A DNA stretch of 34,581 nucleotides, from NCBI RefSeq assembly GCF_001418575.1, contig NZ_LIQR01000365.1, forward strand, positions 1 to 34,581, read 5' to 3'. Position numbers and translations under genes: made by a program. The notes beneath the pieces are model-generated. The model did no database searches and had not been told where the DNA came from. It was given only the letters and a program-made list of their open reading frames with translations. The stretch is from Peterkaempfera griseoplana. Lineage in GTDB: Bacteria > Actinomycetota > Actinomycetes > Streptomycetales > Streptomycetaceae. Below, one piece after another: positions 1 through 8,904 of the stretch (positions within the stretch are counted from its first letter, which is position 1; the number at the start of each line of letters is the position of its first letter).

Positions 1-1471
1 TCTCGCCGACGCCACCACGCTGACCGGCGCGTTCACCGACGCGCTGCACAGGCTCCGACCGCGCGGCACCGGGCACGACCCCGGACGGATCGCGGTGGAC
101 CTGGCGGTGATGCTCGCCGACGGAGGCGAGGCCATCGCCGACCTGGCCCTGCTACGCGACCAGACAGAGGTCTTCGGTCCGGTCGCCTCCACCCCGACCG
201 CCTGGCGTCTGCTGGCCGGCATCGACCCGGCCGCACTCGCCCGCCTGCGCTCGGCGAGGGCCGCCGCCCGGGAAGTCGCCTGGCTGCAGGCCGCCGAGAC
301 CACCGGCGGCATACCCGCGGCCCGCGCCGGCGGGCGTGACCTGCCCGGCCTGGTCCTGGACCTCGACGCCACACTCGTCACCTGCCACTCCGAGAAGGAA
401 CAGGCCGCCGCGACCTACAAGCGCGGCTTTGGCTACCACCCGCTGCTGTGCTTCCTGGACAACACCGGAGAGGCCCTGGCCGGAGTGCTCAGGCCGGGCA
501 ACGCCGGCGCCAACACCGCCGCCGACCACATCACCGTCCTGGACCAGGCCCTCGCGCAGATCCCCGACGCCCACCGCCACGGCACCCCCGTCCTCATCCG
601 CGCCGACAGTGCAGGAGGAGCCAAGGCGTTCCTGGCTCACCTGCGTGACCTGCGCACACGCGGCATCCAGACGTCCTTCTCCGTCGGATACGCCGTCACC
701 GAAGCGGTCCGTCGCGCGATCCGAGCCTTGCCCGACCGCGTCTGGCACCCCGCGTTGGAACAGGACGGCTCCCTACGCGAAGGGGCGGAGGTCGCCGAGC
801 TGACCGGCCTGGTCGACCTGTCCGGCTACCCCGACGGCACGCAGGTCATCGTCCGCCGCGAACGTCCGCACCCCGGCGCCCAGCTGTCCCTGTTCGACCT
901 GGACGAGGGCATGCGCCACCAGGTCTTCCTCACCGACACCCCTCACGGCGACGGCTCCCTGCAGCACCTGGAGGTCCGCCACCGCGCCCACGCCCGCGTC
1001 GAGGACCGCATCCGCTGCGGCAAGACCACCGGCTTCGGCCGCTTCCCCTCCCGCCACTTCCACGTCAACGCCGCCTGGCTCGAGCTGGCCCTGACCGCCG
1101 TCGACCTGCTCGCCTGAGCCCGAGTCCTGCTGCTGGACGGCGAACTGGCATACGCCGAGCCGAAGAAGCTCCGCTACCGGCTGCTGCACGCAGCCGCCCG
1201 CCTCACCCGCGGCGGCCGCCGCCTCCACCTGCGGATCTCCGCCACCTGGCCCTGGCGCCGCGAACTCGTCAACGCATTCGCCCGCCTCACAGCACTGCCG
1301 CGGCCGGCCACCTGACCGGCAGCACCATCCCTGCCCACCCACGACCCGAGGAACCGGAGCACCCGACCCGAGCGTCGGGCCCCAGCCACGCCCTCCCGGC
1401 GACCAGCAGGCAAGCCCACCGGTCCATCGCCGTCAGCCCAGCTCAGCCATCCGAAGTGAAACGTGCAGGCT
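1..1471 (+). mobile_element. IS1380-family element, right-hand part
   Basis: The element comprises the transposase remnant and about 155 nt of non-coding sequence after it. The right boundary is placed near 1471 because the terminal inverted repeat of the next element starts there. The left end is outside the window, so terminal repeats and target duplication cannot be checked. Confidence 0.6.
2..1315 (+). pseudogene. IS1380-family transposase, 5' end outside window, in-frame stop
   Basis: This is a DDE transposase of the IS1380 type (transposase DDE domain group 1), which cuts and pastes its own element. The frame is already open at nucleotide 2, so the start lies upstream of the window. 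Visible catalytic-type blocks are LDLDATL (near 360), RADSAGG (near 600) and ARVEDRIRCGKTTG (near 1000). The frame stops at TGA 1115-1117 and then stays open in the same frame to TGA 1313-1315. The continuation (LLLDGELAYAEPKKLRYRLL and beyond, ending in an arginine-rich stretch) looks like the normal IS1380 C-terminus. A single TGG-to-TGA change would explain the early stop. The family assignment is firm; inactivity is an inference, because a protein lacking about 65 C-terminal residues might keep some function. Confidence 0.85.
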
Positions 1472-1489
1472 AGAGCCCGTAACGCGATC
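1472..1489 (+). repeat. IS5 left terminal inverted repeat
   Basis: AGAGCCCGTAACGCGATC. It matches the reverse complement of 2355-2372 at all positions but one. Confidence 0.85.
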
Positions 1490-1512
1490 TTGCGAATCGG
1501 TGTCGGTGGGCC

Positions 1513-2356
1513 GTGACCGGCTGGGCTTTGAGCCGTTCGTGGAAGCGTGAGCCGTGGATCGTGGACGACGAGCTGTGGTCTCTGATCGAGCCGATCCTGC
1601 CGCCGTGGCCGGAGCGGGCACCGGGTCCCCGCCCGGTTGACGATCGCCGCTGTCTGCAAGGCATCCTGTTCGTGCTGTATACCGGGATCACCTGGCAGCA
1701 GTTGCCGCTGGAGCTGGGCTTCGGCTCCGGGCAGACCTGCTGGCAGCGACTGAACCGGTGGTAGGAAGCCGGCGTTCGACGAGTTGAACCGCCTGCTGCT
1801 GGCCGAGTTGAACGCGGCCGGTGGGCTGGAGGGGTCCCGGGCCTGCGTGGACGCCTCCCACATCCGCGCGAAAAGGGGGGTGCGGCGACGGGCCCCTCGC
1901 CGGTCGACCGCCGCAAGACCGGCAGCAAACACCACCTGGTCACCGACGGCCGCGGTATCCCGCTCAAGGTGATCACCACGGGTGGGAACATCCCCGACGT
2001 CACGCAGACCCTCGCCCTGGTCGACGGCATCCCGCCCGTCGCCGCCCGTCGCCGGCCGGGCGGGACGACCACGCCGCCGCCCCGACGCACTGCTCGGCGA
2101 CAAGGGCTACGACAGCAACCCCAACCGCCGCGAACTCAGGCGGCGCGTCATCCTCCCCGTGATCTCCCGGCGCGGAGAACCCGACATCCACCACCTGGGC
2201 ACACTGCGCTACGTCATCGAGCAGACCTTCGCGCTCCTCCACCAGTTCAAGCGCTTGGCCGTCTGCTGGGAACGCCGCCTGGACCTGCACAACGCCCTCG
2301 TCTCACTTGGCTGCGCGATCATCTGCTGGCGTCGGCTGAAGAAGCGCACCCAGTGA
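1513..2356 (+). pseudogene. IS5-family transposase, multiply disrupted
   Basis: This is the DDE transposase of the surrounding IS5 element. The N-terminal part (1513-1764) contains the DDELWSLIEPILPPWPERAP block typical of these proteins and ends at TAG 1762-1764, where a CAG (Gln) codon is expected. Coding similarity then continues in other frames. CVDASHIRAK (near 1850) carries the first Asp in one frame. KTGSKHHLVTDGRGIPLKV and NIPDVTQTLALVDG follow in another frame, and LLGDKGYDSN plus the RYVIEQTFALLHQFKR block (final Glu) in a third. The last switch lies at a repeated gtcgccgcc unit near 2036-2055, suggesting slippage duplication. With at least one nonsense codon and three frame changes, the gene cannot encode the full enzyme. 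Confidence 0.85.
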
Positions 2357-2372
2357 TCGCGTTACGAGCTCT
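2355..2372 (-). repeat. IS5 right terminal inverted repeat
   Basis: On the minus strand it reads AGAGCTCGTAACGCGATC, pairing with 1472-1489. It begins just before the stop of the transposase reading frame, as is common in short insertion sequences. Confidence 0.85.
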
Positions 2373-2373
2373 T

Positions 2374-2809
2374 ATCAAACAAATCGGACATCCGGGTCAG
2401 TTGCAGTCGTAAATAGATAAGGGGGCGTCAACTCGTCACGGGGCAGTGAGCTCGCATTCGTACACCTCCTTGACAAACTCCGAGTGATGGCTTGATGATC
2501 GATTCGCCAAAGACTGGGACGAGCATTCCAGATGCTGAGATGCGAGGGTGGGTCGCCCGCGAACGATGTATGAGTGCTCGGCGCTGGCCCACGGATCGTG
2601 CAGGCCGGTCGTATCCCGGGTCGAAGTCGTAGGAGATGGACGATTCACTGGGCGGCAATCGGTGCACTCAACGACGAAGTGTGACGGGAAGTGGACCGAA
2701 TCATTTTCAGAGGGCGGGCCCCGGGGCGGAGTCGAGGGTACCCGACCTGCTTTCCGAGGATCTTGAAACGTCAGCAAAGCGGTCCCGCCGCGAACTCCTC
2801 CAACTCGCT
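2374..2809. other. Non-coding stretch upstream of the ACP gene
   Basis: No convincing plus-strand gene precedes the ACP. The composition is more A/T-rich than in the IS elements. The only notable element is a perfect minus-strand Shine-Dalgarno sequence with a nine-codon reading frame at 2428-2471. TTGACA occurs at 2470-2475 on the plus strand, but I see no good -10 at the proper distance, so the ACP promoter is not located. Confidence 0.4.
2428..2457 (-). other. Nine-codon reading frame with perfect Shine-Dalgarno
   Basis: On the minus strand AAGGAGGTG (2463-2471) sits five nucleotides before an ATG at 2457, which opens a frame encoding MRAHCPVTS and a stop. The ribosome site is unusually strong for so short a product. 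It may be a leader peptide, or the start of a gene whose remainder was removed when the IS5 element to its left arrived. No known leader-peptide family is recognised. Confidence 0.25.
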
Positions 2810-2823
2810 AAAGGAGAACCTCT

Positions 2824-3072
2824 ATGACCATCGACGAAAAGGTGACCGAAATAATTGACTCCTTTGTTTCCCAGGGGATGACCGCAGGCCGGGTCGAGTA
2901 CACTGATGAATCAACACTCGTCGGGGACTTGGGATTCGACTCACTCGTCTTCGTTACGTTTGTGGCCGCCATCGAGGACTCCCTGGGAATCGTCGTGCCG
3001 GATGAGGACTTCTCTATTAAGCGGTTCGCAACAGTCGGCGTGGTTCGCGCCTACATAAAGGCCAAGATGTGA
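2824..3072 (+). CDS. Free-standing acyl carrier protein
   Basis: An 82-residue carrier protein that would hold acyl groups as thioesters on a 4'-phosphopantetheine arm. The modification motif is GDLGFDSLVFV with the acceptor Ser at residue 40, and the length and acidic helical pattern are normal for a discrete ACP. AAAGGAGA (2810-2817) lies about six nucleotides before ATG 2824, which fixes the start. The carrier is followed by a condensation-domain gene and, further on, a LnmK-type acyltransferase. In leinamycin biosynthesis LnmK acts on the discrete ACP LnmL, so this protein is a plausible LnmL-like partner, but that is inference from context. A peptidyl carrier role with the condensation protein cannot be excluded. 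Codons such as ATA, ATT and TTT make it more A/T-rich than the ABC genes, which suggests transfer. Confidence 0.88.
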   Translation: MTIDEKVTEIIDSFVSQGMTAGRVEYTDESTLVGDLGFDSLVFVTFVAAIEDSLGIVVPDEDFSIKRFATVGVVRAYIKAKM

Positions 3073-3094
3073 CTGGTGTGAGGGGAAGCAGGGT

Positions 3095-3123
3095 GCTGCC
3101 TCGATTCCTGAAATCGAGGCAGC
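3095..3123 (+). terminator. Perfect 12-bp stem-loop after the ACP gene
   Basis: The arms 3095-3106 and 3112-3123 are exactly complementary, with a five-nucleotide loop, starting 22 nt after the ACP stop. There is no T-run, so it may be an actinomycete-type factor-independent terminator or an mRNA-stabilising hairpin. It would let the small ACP be made in excess over the downstream condensation gene. The remaining sequence up to 3350 shows no gene. Confidence 0.6.
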
Positions 3124-3362
3124 CAGGGCGTGCAGCAGTTGAAACTGGGCAGGCGCGTCACCATCCAGGAACGCCGTCGTTCATCCCTGAATGGCGCCCG
3201 ACTGTCCGGCCTGGCTACACCCCAGGGCCGGCGGCTGGCTCCATCGACTGCTGATTGGCCCGGAGCGGGCGGCTGCGGTACTCGTCTGAGATCGGCGGGG
3301 TCGGCCGCGGCGGGGCCGAGAGGTGCCGATTTCCTTGTCTGCAAGCGATTGCTGGAGAAATG

Positions 3363-4754
3363 ATGTCAACGGTCCCAGAGCGAGACGATATTCTGCCCCT
3401 CATGCCTAGCCAGGCATGGTTCCTGAAAGGCCATCAGTACGATCTGCTGAACCCTAATCGATGGAACCTTCGCAGGGTCATCTTCCTGCCGGACGGGTGC
3501 AGTGAAAAACTGGCCAGATCGGCGGTGGAGTTTGTTTGGCGAGCGCATGACGCTCTGCGGGTTACATTTTGTCGAAGCGGGAACGATTGGGCGCAGCGCA
3601 TCTCCGGAGACTCCGATAATCCACCGTTTCGAGTGGTCGATGTTTCGCGTGTCGAGGCAGACAGGCAGCCGGATGCAGTTGGCAGGATCGAGGAACAGCT
3701 ACATAACACTTTGAACATAGAAACCGGTCCACTGGTTCGGTTCATGTATGTTCACGGAGGGGTCGGTTCGCCTCCGCGCCTCATCATTGCCGTGCATCAT
3801 CTCGTCTGTGACCTGCATTCAATGGACTTGATTGTTTCGGATATCGATCATTTCTTGGACTGCGCTCAGCTGGGCAGGGAGCCGAGGCTCCCGCGTTCCT
3901 TGCCCTACGGTGAAGCGGTGCTGGCTTTGGCTGATTATGCGCGGTCGGCTACGTTGCGGGCAGAACTTGACTACTGGCTGTCAAGGCCCTGGGCGGATGT
4001 TGTTGATCTGCCCAGGGATCGGCCGGATTACAGTGGTGAACCTTTTCGTCAGTTGACTTCTCTGTACGTTAAATCCGGACCACGCGACACGCGCGCCGTC
4101 ACCTCCAGAGAGGGAATTCAGCCGGTCCATGTTGTGCTGGGCGTTGTGGCCGATGCCATTACAGCGTGGGCCAATGGGCCGGTCTGTGTAGAGATGCTGT
4201 GGCACGGTCGGCAGGTGACACGCGGATCTGACGGTCCGCCTGTACTGTCACCCCGTGTTTGGCGCACGGTCGGATGGTTCGCCACGTCCGGACTGGCTGT
4301 GATCCCGCCGCGGGGATCTCTTGACCCGGACACTTATCTGGAAAATCTTAGTGAGAGCCTGGAATCAGTTCCTAACCAAGGGATCGGGCCGGCGCTTCTC
4401 CGCGGTATGGCTCTGAGGAGTCACGATGTCGACGCAGCCAACCGGATGTTCGCCAGGCGCACATTCCAATTTGGCTATTTTAGTTCGGCCAACCAGCGGC
4501 GCATGAATCTTCTCAAGGTGGTACGTCCATCAGGTGGTGCGGTCCCCCTTGAGGGCGATGTCCTGGAGCCGCGCCTGCCGATGAACGTACGAGCGAGGAT
4601 ACGTCCGGATGCCCTGAAGTTTTGGCTGGAATATGATTCAGGGATTCACTTCGAATCGACGGTGGCGAAGGTTGCTGAGTCGATTCTGGGAACTCTCTCA
4701 GATTATGCAGAGTTCGTTGATGTCCCAACCGATGATGTCATGGATCCAGCCTAG
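3363..4754 (+). CDS. Free-standing NRPS-type condensation-domain protein
   Basis: A 463-residue protein of the condensation/CoA-dependent acyltransferase fold, which joins a carrier-bound acyl group to an amine or alcohol acceptor. Landmarks in order are the N-terminal LPLMPSQAWFLKG (11-23), the catalytic HHLVCDLHS (His145-His146-x3-Asp150), EMLWHGRQV (277-285, the EGHGR-type motif) and TVGWFATSG (302-310). The Gly that usually follows the motif Asp is Leu, so this is a variant. The length equals one condensation domain; no adenylation, carrier or thioesterase domain is attached. ATG codons lie at 3360 and 3363. I chose 3363 because GGAG at 3354-3357 then has five-base spacing. The acyl donor is probably the ACP upstream; the acceptor is unknown. 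Base composition is A/T-richer than neighbouring IS and ABC genes. A wax-ester-synthase-like or phthiocerol-transferase-like (PapA) role is the main alternative. Confidence 0.85.
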   Translation: MSTVPERDDILPLMPSQAWFLKGHQYDLLNPNRWNLRRVIFLPDGCSEKLARSAVEFVWRAHDALRVTFCRSGNDWAQRISGDSDNPPFRVVDVSRVEADRQPDAVGRIEEQLHNTLNIETGPLVRFMYVHGGVGSPPRLIIAVHHLVCDLHSMDLIVSDIDHFLDCAQLGREPRLPRSLPYGEAVLALADYARSATLRAELDYWLSRPWADVVDLPRDRPDYSGEPFRQLTSLYVKSGPRDTRAVTSREGIQPVHVVLGVVADAITAWANGPVCVEMLWHGRQVTRGSDGPPVLSPRVWRTVGWFATSGLAVIPPRGSLDPDTYLENLSESLESVPNQGIGPALLRGMALRSHDVDAANRMFARRTFQFGYFSSANQRRMNLLKVVRPSGGAVPLEGDVLEPRLPMNVRARIRPDALKFWLEYDSGIHFESTVAKVAESILGTLSDYAEFVDVPTDDVMDPA

Positions 4755-4959
4755 TCGACTGACGTCCGGCTGCCGTATCGAACGGCGATGGCGCCATTAT
4801 TCCAGTCGCACTGAGCGTCTTACCGGCGTCGGCCGTCATCGGCTGCTGGTCGAGCAGCGGGCCCCATGTCAAGTGCCACCTGCTGGCAGCGGGTTAATGC
4901 CAAAAATCGCAGGGTCAGATGAGCAAGTAATACGGGATCTTTTGAGGTGATCTGTCGCG

Positions 4960-6825
4960 GTGGCGTCTTCTCTTCGCATACGCGGGTTTCTCAGCCGAAG
5001 GCTGCGGCTGTTCACGCTGCTTCGCGCGGCGGGGCGCGGGGTCGTGGTGGCGCTGGTGCTGATCGGCCTCGTGCAGTGTCTGATGCCGGCGGCGTTGGCG
5101 TTGGCGCTCTCCGAGACGGTTGGTGGTTTGCGGTCGCTGTCGTCGGGCTCGGGGGCGGCGTGGCTCGGGTTCGCGGCGTTCGTCCTGGTGATCACGGCGA
5201 GCCATGTCCTGAGCGCCTTCATTCAGCCGCTGCAGCAGTTGGCGAAGGAGCGGGTCGACGGCGCGCACCGGGAGCGAGTGGTGCGTCGCGTTCTGTCGGC
5301 AGCGACGCTGGACGCGGTCGAGGCGGGTGAGGTTCAGGACGCGATCCGGCTGGCCGCCGCGGAGCCGCAGAACTGGACGGAGAAGACACCCGGCGACGGG
5401 GCCGTCTCCCAGTTGCAGATGCTGTTCCTCTACGTCACGGGCGTCGCGTCGTGTGTGGTGGTGGCGGTGCACTGGGCGTGGCTGGTGCCGGTGCTGGTGG
5501 TGCCCGCGCTGCTGCAGCGGTTCCTGCGGCGCCGGGCGTGGCTGGAGCTGAACCGGATCTGGGCGGGGCGGGCCGACCGGGGTCGGCGGGCGGAGTACTG
5601 GCGGGGCATGTTGACCTCCCCGGCGACCGGCAAGGAGGTGCGGCTGTTCCGGCTGGGTGAGCACGTCATCGGAAGGGTACGCGGTCATGTGCTGGACCAG
5701 CTGGCGCCTGTGTGGCGGTATAGCCTGCGGATTCCCCTGTGGCAGTCCTGGGGGTTCGGGCTTACGGCGGTTCCGCTGGCCCTGGCGTACGGCTGGGCGG
5801 CGACGCAGGTGATTCACGGTCATGCGTCGCTGGCGGCGGAGGCGGCGGTGCTGAGTGCCGCCGCGTCGGTCTACGCGCTGGGCGGCATAGCGGACGCGTT
5901 CGGCATCGAGGGCGCCCGGCCTGGTCTGGCGGCGCTGGACCTGCTCGACGACCGCCTGAGCCCCGGCCTGTCGGACGCGCCCGACCCGTCCGACGGAGCG
6001 GAGGCCGAGGTGGCGGACGGCGCTCCGCTGGTGGAGCTGCGCGACGTCACCTACCGGTACCCGCGGAGTGAACAAGCGGTGCTGGACGGTGTCTCGCTGA
6101 CGATCGCCCCCGGTGAGCGGGTCGGCATTGTGGGCCTGAACGGCGCCGGCAAGTCGACGCTGATCAAGGTGCTCACCGGGCTGTACGAGCCGGACGGCGG
6201 CACGCTGCTGGTGAACGATGCCCCGGTGACCCGCGCTGGCGGCGGTCTGGAGCGTTGGCGGTCCCGGGTCTCTGTGCTGTTCCAGGACTTCGTGCGGTAC
6301 CAGCTGCCGGCCGAGGAGAACATCGCGCTGGGCCGGCCCGGCGTACCGGACCGGGAGCTGGTGACGGCCGCCACACATGGCGCGGGCGTCGACGCCTTCC
6401 TGGCGGGGTTGCCGAACGGCGTGGAGACGCCGCTGTCGCGGGGCCTCACCGGGGGTGTGGATCTGTCCGGCGGCCAGTGGCAGCAGGTGGCGCTGGCGCG
6501 CGTGCTGTACGCGGCTGAGCGCGGCGCCGGGCTGCTGGTGCTGGACGAGCCGACGGCGCATCTGGACGTCCGCAGCGAGCAGGAGTTGTTCGAGCGCCTG
6601 CTGGCACGGCCGCGGTCGGCGTCGGTGGTACTGGTGTCGCACCGGCTGGCGACGATGCGGAAGGTGGACCGGATCGTCATGCTGCACGGGGGGCGGATCA
6701 CGGAATCCGGCTCCCACGAGGAACTGATGCGGTTGGACGGGCGGTACGCGGAGATGTTCCGCATCCAGGCGCGGCGATTCCAGGAGGGGTTCGACGACCG
6801 CGCCAAGGAGGGCGAGCTGGTATGA
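4960..6825 (+). CDS. ABC exporter half-transporter (membrane plus ATPase), first of pair
   Basis: A 621-residue fused exporter subunit. The N-terminal half contains about five or six hydrophobic segments (for example VVVALVLIGLVQCLMPAALA near residue 30). The ATPase half has Walker A GLNGAGKST (near 391-399), Q-loop FQDFVRYQLPAEENIALG, signature LSGGQWQQ (near 502), Walker B LLVLDEPTAH (near 524) and H-loop SHRL (near 559). All catalytic residues look intact. The start is GTG 4960, preceded by GAGGTGA at 4944-4950. The FQDF/ENI type of Q-loop is common among exporters in peptide and siderophore clusters (general knowledge). The stop overlaps the start of the next ABC gene by four bases, so the two are translationally coupled and probably form a heterodimer. 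The gene is far more G/C-rich than the condensation gene upstream, hinting at separate origins. Confidence 0.92.
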   Translation: MASSLRIRGFLSRRLRLFTLLRAAGRGVVVALVLIGLVQCLMPAALALALSETVGGLRSLSSGSGAAWLGFAAFVLVITASHVLSAFIQPLQQLAKERVDGAHRERVVRRVLSAATLDAVEAGEVQDAIRLAAAEPQNWTEKTPGDGAVSQLQMLFLYVTGVASCVVVAVHWAWLVPVLVVPALLQRFLRRRAWLELNRIWAGRADRGRRAEYWRGMLTSPATGKEVRLFRLGEHVIGRVRGHVLDQLAPVWRYSLRIPLWQSWGFGLTAVPLALAYGWAATQVIHGHASLAAEAAVLSAAASVYALGGIADAFGIEGARPGLAALDLLDDRLSPGLSDAPDPSDGAEAEVADGAPLVELRDVTYRYPRSEQAVLDGVSLTIAPGERVGIVGLNGAGKSTLIKVLTGLYEPDGGTLLVNDAPVTRAGGGLERWRSRVSVLFQDFVRYQLPAEENIALGRPGVPDRELVTAATHGAGVDAFLAGLPNGVETPLSRGLTGGVDLSGGQWQQVALARVLYAAERGAGLLVLDEPTAHLDVRSEQELFERLLARPRSASVVLVSHRLATMRKVDRIVMLHGGRITESGSHEELMRLDGRYAEMFRIQARRFQEGFDDRAKEGELV

Positions 6826-8642
6826 CGACCAAGGGACTGTCTGTTCTCGGCAACTACGCGTGGCTGTGGCGGCGCATGTTGGGGATGTGCTGGCGGCGCC
6901 ACCCGGTGCTGTCGAGCGCGACACTGGCCGTACGGCTGATCGGTGTGGCCGCGTTCGTCGGCTCCGGCCTGGGCATGCGCGCCGTGATCGCCGACTCGCA
7001 GCTCGGCGTGCTCGGCGACGCGGTCGCCGCGGCGGTGGCTACCGCCGTCGCCTACGCCGCCAACTCGGTCGTCGGCCTCATCGCCATGAACCTGCGGATG
7101 CAGGTGGTGGAGCGGGTCGGCCTGATCGCGGTCGACGGTGAGATCCTGGGCGACATCGCCCGCGTCGACAGCATCGACCACCTGGAGCTCCCCGAGTTCC
7201 TCGACCGTGTCGAACTGCTGCGCGGGGCCTCGGCCAGGCTGGTGGACGTGGCCTGGGCAGGGCTCGAGGCCGTGCTCAACGTCCTGCAGCTGGCGCTGGC
7301 CATGCTCGTCCTGGGCACCGTCAGCCCGTGGCTGCTGCTCCTGCTGGTGATCGGGGCGGTGCCGCTGTGGTTCGACGGGCGGGGCCGTGCCGTGACCGTC
7401 CGCGCGGAGAAGGCCACCAGCGAGGACCTGCGGCTGCAGCGCCACCTGTTCGAGACGGCCACCCGACCCGGTACGCACAAGGAGGTGCGCGTCGCCGGCG
7501 TGGGCGAGCAGTTGGTGGAGCGCCAGGTGGCGCTGCGCGAGAGCGTGCAGGTGCGGCGCTTCCGCGCCCGCATGGTGGCCGCGTGCTGGCAGGCGGGCGG
7601 CTGGCTGGTGTTCACCGCCGGCTTCGCGGGCGGACTGGCGTACCTGATCGCCCTGGCGGTCGACGGACGGATCGGCGCCGGCGACGTGGTGCTGGCGGTG
7701 ACCGTCGCAAGCAACCTGCGCAACGCCATCGCTGCCGCCGTCACCCGCAGCACCGACGTTGCACGCAGCGGCACCCTGCTGGAGCCCTACCTGTGGCTTC
7801 GGGACTACGCCGAGACACACACCGTCCCCACGGGCGACCGGAAGGACGTCCCGTCCCGTCTCACCAACGACATCCGGCTGGAAGGACTCGGTTTCACCTA
7901 CGCCGGCAGCAACCGCCCCGCCGTCCGCGACGCGGACCTCGTCCTGCCCGCAGGCAGCGTCATCGCCATCGTCGGCGAGTACGGCTCCGGCAAGACCACC
8001 CTGGCCAAACTGCTCTGCAAGTTCCACGAGCCGACCGCCGGACGGATCACCATTGACGGCGCCGACCTGGCCGACCTCGACACCGACCGCTGGTGGGGCT
8101 CCATCAGCGGTACCTTCCAGGACTTCGGCCGCTACCACACTACCGTCCGCGACGGCATCGGCTTCGGCGACCTCGACCACCGCGACGACGACGAACGGAT
8201 CGCCCGGGCCGTCGAGGAAGCCGACGCCTCCGCGCTGATCACCCGGATGCCGCAGGGACTCGACACCCCGCTCGGCGTCGACGCTGGCGGCATCGACCTC
8301 TCCGAGGGGCAGTGGCAGAAACTCGCCCTCGCCCGCTCCTGCATGCGCCGCGAACCGCTGCTGTTCCTGCTCGACGAACCCACCGCCTCCCTGGACGCCC
8401 CCAGCGAACAGGCGATCTTCGAGCACTTCATGCGCCGCGCCCGCGACGGAGCCGCCCGCAACGGCGCCGTCACCGTCGTCATCAGCCACCGCTTCTCCAC
8501 GGTGTCCGAGGCCGACCTGATCATCGTCATGGCAGATGGCCGCATCGCGGAACACGGCACCCACACCGAACTCCTCGCCTCCGGCTCCCTCTACGCCCAG
8601 CTCTACGACATCACCCGCACCTCCTACTCCGCCACCCACTGA
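6822..8642 (+). CDS. ABC exporter half-transporter, second of pair
   Basis: A 606-residue fused membrane-ATPase protein, paralogous to its neighbour. Membrane segments occupy roughly residues 20-310. The ATPase part shows Walker A GEYGSGKTT (near 384), FQDFGRYHTTVRDGIGFG, signature LSEGQWQK (near 493; Glu replaces the usual first Gly), Walker B LLFLLDEPTAS (near 513) and ISHRFST (near 555). ATG 6822 overlaps the preceding stop (ATGA), which decides the start and implies coupled translation of equal amounts of both subunits. The altered signature motif suggests one of the two ATP sites may be weaker, as in asymmetric heterodimeric exporters. The substrate is unknown; the neighbouring ACP, condensation and LnmK genes make their acylated product the natural candidate. 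Confidence 0.92.
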   Translation: MTTKGLSVLGNYAWLWRRMLGMCWRRHPVLSSATLAVRLIGVAAFVGSGLGMRAVIADSQLGVLGDAVAAAVATAVAYAANSVVGLIAMNLRMQVVERVGLIAVDGEILGDIARVDSIDHLELPEFLDRVELLRGASARLVDVAWAGLEAVLNVLQLALAMLVLGTVSPWLLLLLVIGAVPLWFDGRGRAVTVRAEKATSEDLRLQRHLFETATRPGTHKEVRVAGVGEQLVERQVALRESVQVRRFRARMVAACWQAGGWLVFTAGFAGGLAYLIALAVDGRIGAGDVVLAVTVASNLRNAIAAAVTRSTDVARSGTLLEPYLWLRDYAETHTVPTGDRKDVPSRLTNDIRLEGLGFTYAGSNRPAVRDADLVLPAGSVIAIVGEYGSGKTTLAKLLCKFHEPTAGRITIDGADLADLDTDRWWGSISGTFQDFGRYHTTVRDGIGFGDLDHRDDDERIARAVEEADASALITRMPQGLDTPLGVDAGGIDLSEGQWQKLALARSCMRREPLLFLLDEPTASLDAPSEQAIFEHFMRRARDGAARNGAVTVVISHRFSTVSEADLIIVMADGRIAEHGTHTELLASGSLYAQLYDITRTSYSATH

Positions 8643-8706
8643 TAGAACTCGGCCAGGACTGTTGCCCGTGACCTGCGGCGAGGGTCTACGCGATTTAGAA
8701 GTCATC

Positions 8707-8778
8707 TCATTTGGCGAGTCAGCGGTAGCAGATGAGAGTGGCGGCGATGCCGACGAGCGCGCGGTCGCGAGCGTCATC
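8707..8778 (-). pseudogene. 3' scrap of an IS5-family transposase
   Basis: On the minus strand the sequence encodes RDRALVGIAATLICYR followed by TGA (8719-8721), then LAK and another TGA (8707-8709). RALVGIAATLICYRRLAK is the usual C-terminus of one group of Streptomyces IS5 transposases, so the first TGA probably replaced an Arg codon. Only about 24 codons remain. The scrap lies between the ABC pair and lnmK, showing that this intergenic space has been invaded and partly deleted. Confidence 0.7.
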
Positions 8779-8904
8779 CCTGGCTAGTCTAAATGAATCC
8801 TGTGACCTATGATCATCTCCGACTGTTCCTGGACTGACCCTCTGCAAGGGGTGGCGGTCGGGTGTCGGATGATTGTGACGACTGTGACATCTGTGGGAGG
8901 GCCC

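Larger units (their letters stand above)
1472..2373 (+). mobile_element. IS5-family insertion sequence
   Basis: A roughly 0.9 kb element is bounded by near-perfect 18-bp inverted repeats at 1472-1489 and 2355-2372 (17 of 18 positions match). Both ends are flanked by a TA step within CTA and TTA, compatible with the short TA-containing target duplications of some IS5 subgroups. It abuts the end of the IS1380 element directly. Its transposase is broken in several places, so it could move only if helped in trans. Confidence 0.8.

Noticed and set aside
2548-2766. Small plus-strand gene upstream of the ACP
   Set aside because: No ribosome site, irregular codon use and no recognisable protein pattern.
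6051-8777. Open minus-strand frame of about 900 codons opposite the ABC genes
   Set aside because: Antisense to two clearly coding ABC transporters; an artefact of G/C-rich third positions, with no family motifs.
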